A stretch of DNA of 11,440 bases from Acidilobaceae archaeon (GTDB lineage: Archaea > Thermoproteota > Thermoprotei_A > Sulfolobales > Acidilobaceae), in contig JALWEW010000060.1 of NCBI GenBank assembly GCA_027039295.1, positions 1 to 11,440 of the forward strand. The letters run 5' to 3'. The notes below the pieces were generated by a model. That model saw only the letters and a list, made by a program, of their open reading frames with translations. It was not told where the DNA came from and ran no database searches. Shown in pieces: positions 6,524 through 11,440 of this stretch (within the stretch, counting starts at the first letter, position 1; every line of letters begins with the position of its first letter). A program made the translations under genes and the position numbers.

Positions 6524-8971
6524 ATGCCGCTCGATGGTGTATTAGGTGATATCCGCGAGATGCCCCCGATGCGCCCCATAAGGAAGGGTGAAAGCATCAG
6601 GCTAGTGTACCCCTTCTACATGTACGATAAAGCAGGCGGTGCAGTTGAGAACCAAGCCTACATCGTGGATCTAGCCGTAGACGTATCCAACCACGAGATA
6701 ACCTTCAAGAAGGTGGGTATCAAGAAGCATTTCAAGGCTCCAGTTGAGACGCCGGATTTCATCGTGGCCCCATCGCTGAGAGCGCTCTACAAGCTTGCGG
6801 GTGGAGCCGGGTCAGGCCTTCCGAGGGGCTTGTTGTCGTGCCGCGACCCCTTCGTGTACCCCTCGGGATACGCTATGAGGGGTCATCTAGTTGCTGTTAT
6901 CTTTGATGGCGAGCCGGGTGATGAGCCTGCAATCTACCTGGTCGCCGGTACAGCGGGGCTCGTGAAGGGCTCTTGCAGGCAGGGTAATAAGCCCGCCTAC
7001 AAGGGTTTCAACATCGCAGTCCTCTACGTGGCGGGACCCAGCGACTCCAGCGAACCCAGCGGGTGCCCCGCCTCCTTGGTGTCAATCAGTGGTACCCGGA
7101 ACGTAAGGATAGTCGTGGAGGATCCGACAGGGAAGATGGGGGGCACTATGGAGCTAGAGAGCGACTCCCTCTACTGTTACCCCGTGTATCCACCTTACAA
7201 GGCGAGGGGTAACAAGTTCTACCCCGCCACAGTTATGGCAACCATATCACCAGCTGAGCATGTGGGCCTAGGCTATGGAGCCGTGTTCGAGCTACTGGTT
7301 GGCACCATATTCGCGAGCACGGGCACCTCGGCGTGGGATCTTCTAAGCGGCGCCAAGGCAGGCTATCCCCAAACGCACTTCATACCTTCACCGGCCCTCC
7401 TGTCCTCATCTCCCAGCCAGAGATGGCATGATAGAGCCCTAACGCTGAGGGCCCAGGAGGTCCCGCTACTACGCCTAGAGCTTGGCAAGAGGCGGGGCAG
7501 CACTGAGAGCATCGCTGAGAGGGCCTGCAGAATCGTGAGGGCCCAGATCCTCCAGAGCCTAGGCCCTGAGAGCCCGCTGAGGGCCTCGAGGATCTTCGAG
7601 CTAGAGGATGCATACACGGGCCGCATAGTCGTTCCACGGGAAATATTGGAGAAGGTGATAGATAGAATTGAGGGGCTCGGCTTCAAGGGCCAAGTGTGGA
7701 GGGATCTCGTGGATGGCCTCAGGGGGATCCTGCAGGAACAGGGGGGTGGTGTAGAGCTATTCCGGTGGACCGGCCAGCGGGACTCGACGTTTGATATTCA
7801 TGTTGACCCCAAGCTGGTAGCCAAGGCTCTCGCGAATGAACTAGTAGTATACCCGCTCCTAAGTCAGGCTCTCAGTGATAAGGATGTCCTAGACGGAGTT
7901 TTCCGCAGGCTCGCAGCGATCCGCTACCGGAGGATAGCCATCATAGGCGAGCCTGTGGCGGACCTGCTCGTGGGTAGGGCAGGCACGGCGTCCGAGGCGC
8001 TCTACGTCCACGCGTGGATGAACTTCACCCCCATAAGACTCCTGGCAACGATGTACTGGGCTCTCTCAAGTATAGCAGGCTCCCCACGGCAGGTGCAGGG
8101 CAAACGAAGGGCCCTGCGAGACACGGGTCTCCTCGTACTATCCTGGGGGCTGATGGCGGCTGCCTTCGCGTGGAAGCATGGGGGCAGGAAGCGGGGAGGT
8201 GGTAGCCACTGGCGGTCCATCCTGCTCGATAGGCTCTCAAGCAGCGTTGGGGCCTTCGCCGTGCTAGCCGGGGCCCACGGGCTGGCGCATGTAGCGATGC
8301 AGGCGATGGCGGATAGCTTCGGGATCTCAAGGCCCGACCTCTACATGAGGGAGCTGGCGAGGCTCTACCTGCACGATCATAACCTACTGAAGGTGAGAGG
8401 CCAGCCACGTGGGACGGCGCTATTAATAGATGGGGCCCTCTTGGTCTCGCCTGGGCCCTCTCTCACAGGCGATTTGAGCGTGGCAGCAGCCATGGAGGGC
8501 TTGTATCACGCGGTGGGGAAGCAGGGCTTCATCAACGACATAGACGGCCTCTGCGGCGAGCTGTTGCGCGCGGCGGGCCTCTATGGCGATGGGGTCTGCA
8601 TGGACGTTTGGAGGCGCTCCACCAGGAGCTACCAGGCATCGAGCCAGGCGGCACCTCCGGATCTGAGGAGGGTCTCGGAGTACCTATTAGGCCCCTTCGG
8701 CCTAGCGGGAAGCGCTATGAGCGAGGCGTACTACCCGCCGCCCGAGACCGCGGTGCGCCTCCTAGAGACGCTCGCGCGGGAGAGGGGGGTTCACGTTGAT
8801 GAGGTTAAGGCCTATGCCTCACAGCTTGTCAAGGCCAAGCTACCGCTGTGCTATGATGCCTGCGAGATGTGCGTTATGAGCGATGATTGTCCCCTGATCT
8901 CGAGCCCGGTCCAGCAGCACCTCGTGAGTAGGTCCGGGGCATACCTGCTCTGCCACGCCTCCGGGCGCTGA
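6524..8971 (+). CDS. DUF1998-domain protein, DrmB-like partner of the helicase
   Basis: 815 aa from ATG 6524, 6 bp after the helicase stop. The first ~540 residues match nothing I recognise, and the usual short N-terminal DrmB signature is not obvious. The C-terminal part resembles DUF1998. A helix with A584-HGLAH-589 corresponds to the family's 'H-x-L-x-H' helix and is followed by a region like 'sgis...lyeriy'. A TGDL turn lies at 648-651, near where the family has its glycine-rich lGGL segment. Near the end, Cys776-x3-Cys780-x2-Cys783-x5-Cys789 is followed by a Leu-Val-Ser-Arg stretch, as in the 'CYDC...ldR' ending. These four Cys probably hold zinc. In MrfA/YprA and DruE this domain is fused to the helicase, whereas in DISARM it is a separate DrmB that binds DrmA; the gene order here matches the split form. 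A hydrophobic run near 540-555 is more likely a buried helix than a membrane span. Domain call is by eye and fairly confident; DrmB orthology is inferred. Confidence 0.78.
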   Translation: MPLDGVLGDIREMPPMRPIRKGESIRLVYPFYMYDKAGGAVENQAYIVDLAVDVSNHEITFKKVGIKKHFKAPVETPDFIVAPSLRALYKLAGGAGSGLPRGLLSCRDPFVYPSGYAMRGHLVAVIFDGEPGDEPAIYLVAGTAGLVKGSCRQGNKPAYKGFNIAVLYVAGPSDSSEPSGCPASLVSISGTRNVRIVVEDPTGKMGGTMELESDSLYCYPVYPPYKARGNKFYPATVMATISPAEHVGLGYGAVFELLVGTIFASTGTSAWDLLSGAKAGYPQTHFIPSPALLSSSPSQRWHDRALTLRAQEVPLLRLELGKRRGSTESIAERACRIVRAQILQSLGPESPLRASRIFELEDAYTGRIVVPREILEKVIDRIEGLGFKGQVWRDLVDGLRGILQEQGGGVELFRWTGQRDSTFDIHVDPKLVAKALANELVVYPLLSQALSDKDVLDGVFRRLAAIRYRRIAIIGEPVADLLVGRAGTASEALYVHAWMNFTPIRLLATMYWALSSIAGSPRQVQGKRRALRDTGLLVLSWGLMAAAFAWKHGGRKRGGGSHWRSILLDRLSSSVGAFAVLAGAHGLAHVAMQAMADSFGISRPDLYMRELARLYLHDHNLLKVRGQPRGTALLIDGALLVSPGPSLTGDLSVAAAMEGLYHAVGKQGFINDIDGLCGELLRAAGLYGDGVCMDVWRRSTRSYQASSQAAPPDLRRVSEYLLGPFGLAGSAMSEAYYPPPETAVRLLETLARERGVHVDEVKAYASQLVKAKLPLCYDACEMCVMSDDCPLISSPVQQHLVSRSGAYLLCHASGR

Positions 8972-9039
8972 GGGCTCTCCGGCGTGGAGGGGCTGATCTT
9001 TGACGCCCTAAGAAGCGGGGACGCCCAGAGCGGCTGCTG

Positions 9040-10284
9040 GTGGGTGTCTTGATCAGAGACTGTAGGCTCCCGAAGCAGAGCGACGTCACGGTGAAGATCG
9101 TCAGGAGCGTCCACGTGGCAGTTGGCTATTACCCGGCTAGGTTCCCCTACAGGATAGCACTTGGCTTCATGGGCTGGCTTGGGGGGGCTAGTAGGGTTCT
9201 CGACCCCTTCGTGGGCTCGGGGGTCGCCTGTACCGCGGCTAGGCTCTGGGGGCATGAATGCGTGGGGTTTGACATAAACCCCTTCGCGCTACTACTAGCT
9301 AGGGTCTCGAGCAGCACCCTGAGTAGCAGGGACGAGGAGGCGCTCGCCAGGGCCCTCCGCGAGATTGAGTCCTACAGGGGCCCCGGGTGGAGGCCTAGGT
9401 GGAGCAACGTCGAGTACTGGCACCCGCCGGTCGTGTTGGAGGCGCTGGAGAGGCTCTGGGGCTACATCCACAGCCTAGGGGACGGCTGCGAGCTCTACGT
9501 GTGCATACTCAAGGTAGCGCTGGCTAGGGTCTCGAGGCTCTTCAGCTATGCCGACCCCGAGATCCCCAAGCTCTATAGGGGCCGGGGCGCGGGGAAGCTG
9601 GAGGCCCTCCTCCACGGCAGATCCCCCAGCGCCATAGAAGACCTGATAGTCGGCCGCCTCCGCGAGCGTGTCTCAAAGATAGTCAAGGCCCTACGTGAGT
9701 ACACGCGCCTAAGACCCCGAGGCCCGGCGCCCCACCTAGAGGAGCTGGACCTCGCACGCGAGCCCCTGCCCCAGGGCCTCGCCAGCGTCGACACCGTCTT
9801 CACCAGCCCTCCCTACTTGGCCGCGCACGAGTACACCAGGAGCACGAAGCTCGAGCTCTACTGGCTCGGCTACTCTGACGAGGAGGTGAGGGCCCTGAGG
9901 AACAGGGAGATACCCTACGGGCCCGTAGAGCCCTATAGGGTAGAGAGCCCCACCTTCGAGCGCCTGGAAGAGGACATAGCGTCGAGGGCCCCCAGGCTCC
10001 TAGCCTTGTATAGGAGGTACTTCTGGGCCCTCGCCAGGGCCTTCGATGAGATAGCTAGGCTGGGCCCGCCCCTTATAGCGCTATTCGTGGGCCCCGCAAC
10101 CATAGCCAGCATCCCCGTGCCGATACACGCCATACTAGCTGAACACCTATCCACACGGGGCTACACGCCGCTATGCCGAAGCGTCAGCGCTATCAGGGCA
10201 AGGAAGCTGTTCCGCAGGCGGAACAACAGCAACCCGAACGGGATACAAGAGGAGACACTCATAATCCTCTCAAGGAAGCCATAG
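9040..10284 (+). CDS. DNA methyltransferase, TSPPY type (probable N4-cytosine or N6-adenine)
   Basis: 414 aa from GTG 9040, the first start codon after an in-frame stop at 9001; TTG 9049 is an alternative. Motif X-like Y31-PARFPY is followed by motif I D55-PFVGSG-61 (AdoMet binding). Motif II-like G76-FDIN-80 comes next, then about 170 residues that may hold the target recognition region, and motif IV T255-SPPY-259 (catalytic loop). A downstream 'TRSTKLELYWLGYS' segment is typical of the N4/N6 amino-methylase family. TSPPY favours N4-cytosine, but N6-adenine is not excluded. Order X-I-II-III-insert-IV is like the alpha class. It transfers a methyl group from S-adenosylmethionine to an exocyclic amino group in DNA. 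No separate restriction enzyme lies beside it, so it probably marks host DNA for the helicase-nuclease system upstream. The 68-bp gap and weak Shine-Dalgarno suggest looser or separate expression than for genes 1-5. Enzyme class is firm. Confidence 0.92.
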   Translation: MGVLIRDCRLPKQSDVTVKIVRSVHVAVGYYPARFPYRIALGFMGWLGGASRVLDPFVGSGVACTAARLWGHECVGFDINPFALLLARVSSSTLSSRDEEALARALREIESYRGPGWRPRWSNVEYWHPPVVLEALERLWGYIHSLGDGCELYVCILKVALARVSRLFSYADPEIPKLYRGRGAGKLEALLHGRSPSAIEDLIVGRLRERVSKIVKALREYTRLRPRGPAPHLEELDLAREPLPQGLASVDTVFTSPPYLAAHEYTRSTKLELYWLGYSDEEVRALRNREIPYGPVEPYRVESPTFERLEEDIASRAPRLLALYRRYFWALARAFDEIARLGPPLIALFVGPATIASIPVPIHAILAEHLSTRGYTPLCRSVSAIRARKLFRRRNNSNPNGIQEETLIILSRKP

Positions 10285-10614
10285 CAGAAACCACTCCAAC
10301 CCAAGCGCCAAGGAAACCAGCGGCAGGCCTCACGCCACCCTCCACGGGGGGCTATCCGAAACTCGCTGTGCCTGCCAGAGCCGCTAGGAGTAGGATGGCC
10401 TAGACCGCGGGATCGCAGGTCTCCCCGGCACGGATTGCTATTGGCTGCCCAATAGAGGCGTTGAGTGGGATCCTGCGAGCAAGCACCGCAGATACCGCGA
10501 GCAGGAGGTGACGACGAGGCCGCGAGGGGCGCCCATAGGGGGCCCGGGGGGCCAGGAGGCCGGCCAGCAGGAGTGGAGCCCGGCCCGGCTGCCCCCAGTT
10601 CATAGGGTCAGGGC
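10285..10614 (+). other. 330-bp region without a supported gene
   Basis: All frames here are short or have the Arg/Pro/Gly-rich composition of non-coding GC-rich DNA. The plus frame continuing past the methylase to 10403 is a shadow. On the minus strand a frame ending at 10400 gives a less biased tail (residues such as ARRIPLNASIGQP) that might be a remnant, but nothing supports a family. I see no clear TATA box, T-rich terminator, tRNA or repeat. Confidence 0.5.
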
Positions 10615-10921
10615 GTGGAACACATTGGGCAGCGCAGCTCCGACTTGAGGGCCTCGGGGCTCGAGTCGTTCGGCTACGACCTCCTAGCCCTCTGCGGGGC
10701 CTTGAGGGGCTGCGCGGCTGCGTGGCGCTCCTTAACAAGATGTGCATACCGCCCCGCCACCCCGACGCCGGCCGGGCGAGGCGGCCCCCTACGAGAGCTA
10801 CACTGAGAGGGACGCCCTCGAATCCATAGAGTGCGCCGAGGCCATCCTAGGGGAGGTGGAGGGGCGCCTCAGGAGTGCGTGTCCCCGAGGAGTGGGATCG
10901 AGGAGTGGCTCCGCGTGCTAA
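10615..10921 (+). pseudogene. HEPN-domain protein remnant, frameshifted partner of the MNT gene
   Basis: No single frame makes a full protein, but joined pieces read like the C-terminal half of an archaeal HEPN protein (PF05168 type). In one frame, 10701-10786 gives VALLNKMCIPPRHPDAGRARR-like sequence, matching the family's 'L..yYiptRYPDa'. At about 10787 the likeness moves to another frame: PYESYTERDALE, then ECAEAILGEVEGRL, matching 'PyE.Yt..dA..Ai..Ae.Il..ve'. It closes with TAA 10919-10921, overlapping the MNT gene by 43 bp. A third frame at about 10615-10700 (SSDLRASGL...GYDLL) may be the preceding helix. The N-terminal part, with its Gln-Ala-Ala-Glu helix, cannot be found with confidence. 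HEPN/MNT pairs act as toxin and antitoxin, the HEPN protein being an RNase. This copy looks inactivated by at least one frameshift, unless there are sequencing errors. Confidence 0.55.
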
Positions 10922-11313
10922 GCAGGGTGGGGGAGCTGGCTGGGAGGCTTAGGGCTAGGCTGGACCCCGTGACGCTCGTGCTCCACGGCAGCTATGCACG
11001 GGTGGACTTCAACCTCTGGAGCGACGTCGACGTAATCATAGTGAGCCCCGTCTTCGAGGGCCTCCGGGTCCTAGACCGCTACGACCCCCTGCTAGACCTA
11101 CTCCCACCCGGCTTCGAGGCGATCCCAATGACCCCCAGAGGGCTCAGGCAGGCCCTCGAGAAGCCGGCGTGGAGGCAGGCCCTAGCCAAGGGCTACATAG
11201 TAGTGGCGGATGACCCTAAGCCTCGAACCCTCACTGAAGAGGGCCGCAGGGCCCCCAGGAGCCTCCGAGAGCTCGGGAGGAGCCTGCGGGAACTCCTAGC
11301 AGGCACTGCATAG
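10879..11313 (+). CDS. MNT-type minimal nucleotidyltransferase (HEPN/MNT antitoxin-like)
   Basis: 144 aa from GTG 10879, with AGGAG at 10871-10875 just before it. The frame is open to GTG 10831, but the added 16 residues are Gly/Arg/Pro-rich and overlap the HEPN remnant, so the shorter start is preferred. The signature of polymerase-beta-fold minimal nucleotidyltransferases is clear: G37-SYARVDF..., then S48-D49-V50-D51, that is GSxxR followed by SDxD. The two Asp bind the metal. The usual third carboxylate strand seems to be FEAIPMTP, with Glu in place of Asp. The C-terminal ~60 residues are Arg/Leu-rich and helical. Proteins of this kind adenylylate or otherwise neutralise the HEPN toxin. 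Here the partner upstream appears broken, so this gene may be an orphan antitoxin. Family call is firm; activity is not known. Confidence 0.88.
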   Translation: MSPRSGIEEWLRVLSRVGELAGRLRARLDPVTLVLHGSYARVDFNLWSDVDVIIVSPVFEGLRVLDRYDPLLDLLPPGFEAIPMTPRGLRQALEKPAWRQALAKGYIVVADDPKPRTLTEEGRRAPRSLRELGRSLRELLAGTA

Positions 11314-11330
11314 ACCTTCCATACCCTGGT

Positions 11331-11338
11331 CTTATAGG
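11331..11338 (+). promoter_or_regulatory. Possible weak TATA box
   Basis: CTTATAGG stands out in GC-rich sequence, 18 bp after the MNT stop. A TATA box here would place transcription start near 11360, about 20 nt before a candidate GTG start at 11380. No convincing BRE is seen. Confidence 0.22.
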
Positions 11339-11341
11339 CCC

Positions 11342-11440
11342 CTACCACCCTACGGGGCCTCCGGGGTGCCGCCCGTATTGTGTTGGCTGAACTCGTCAAG
11401 GCGCCCCTTGGGTTCCCCGTGAGGCCCCGTAGGGTGGTAG
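11342..11440. repeat. Perfect 20-bp inverted repeat with 59-nt spacer
   Basis: The left arm CTACCACCCTACGGGGCCTC (11342-11361) is the exact reverse complement of the right arm GAGGCCCCGTAGGGTGGTAG (11421-11440). After a 1-nt bulge, CGGGG (11362-11366) can pair with CCCCG inside the right arm, extending the stem. The right arm ends exactly at the window edge, so the repeat may be longer and no target duplication can be tested. It may be a MITE-like element of about 99 bp, a hairpin RNA or terminator, or an operator. Confidence 0.75.
11380..11440 (+). CDS. Candidate start of a further gene, cut by the window edge
   Basis: From GTG 11380 the frame is open for 20 codons to the edge. The sequence begins M-L-A-E-L-V-K-A-P-L-G-F-P-V and looks more protein-like than chance. 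GGGGTG at 11363-11368, like the Shine-Dalgarno sites in the operon, lies 11 nt before it, and a possible TATA box lies at 11331. The last codons overlap the right arm of the inverted repeat. Too short to assign a family, and it may be chance. Confidence 0.3.
   Translation, partial: MLAELVKAPLGFPVRPRRVV

Noticed and set aside
8140..8190. Membrane segment in the DUF1998-like protein
   Set aside because: The hydrophobic stretch (LLVLSWGLMAAAFAW) is short, single and flanked by soluble-type sequence, so a buried helix is likelier.
8851..9255. 134-aa minus-strand frame spanning the gap before the methylase
   Set aside because: It overlaps two well-supported genes in antisense and has biased Pro/Ser/Arg composition.
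10173..10403. 76-aa plus frame overlapping the methylase end
   Set aside because: Low-complexity Pro/Gln/Ala/Arg composition, mostly a shadow of the methylase, no ribosome site.
1..11440. CRISPR array, prompted by the Cas4-like gene
   Set aside because: No regularly spaced direct repeats were seen anywhere, and no cas1, cas2 or effector signatures occur in the window.

Overview
The window looks like a GC-rich hyperthermophilic crenarchaeal chromosome, perhaps Desulfurococcales/Pyrodictiaceae-like. The signs are heavy use of AGG, ATA and CTA codons, frequent GTG starts, purine-rich Shine-Dalgarno sites of the GGGGGTG/GAGGT type, tightly packed genes, and a HEPN/MNT-type gene pair of a kind common in such archaea. 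The taxonomic call is inference from style; no rRNA or tRNA marker is present.

Positions 45-10284 carry six same-strand genes. The first five are separated by 13 bp or less and so form an operon: (1) a 375-aa protein of unknown family, whose frame is open to the window edge; (2) a 412-aa unknown protein with a zinc-ribbon-like CxxC-x19-CxxC; (3) a 238-aa Cas4/RecB-like PD-(D/E)XK nuclease with a probable Fe-S cysteine set; (4) a 1123-aa SF2 DEAH helicase; (5) an 815-aa protein whose C-terminal third looks like DUF1998. Gene (6), a 414-aa TSPPY-type DNA methyltransferase, follows after 68 bp.

Helicase plus separate DUF1998 protein plus DNA methylase is the layout of DISARM (DrmA, DrmB, Drm methylase). 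Here a Cas4-like nuclease stands where DISARM has the PLD nuclease DrmC, and two unrecognised proteins come first. My reading is a DISARM-like archaeal defence system: the methylase would mark host DNA, the helicase/DUF1998 pair would load on and translocate along foreign DNA, and the nuclease would cut it. Repair of damaged DNA (MrfA-like) is the main alternative.

Positions 10285-10614 hold no gene I can support. Positions 10615-11313 hold a HEPN/MNT toxin-antitoxin-like pair in which the MNT nucleotidyltransferase (10879-11313) looks intact. The upstream HEPN partner is visible only as pieces in different frames, so it is probably a pseudogene.

The last 99 bp (11342-11440) are bounded by a perfect 20-bp inverted repeat. 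It is either a small MITE-like element or a large hairpin around the start of a further gene that runs off the window.
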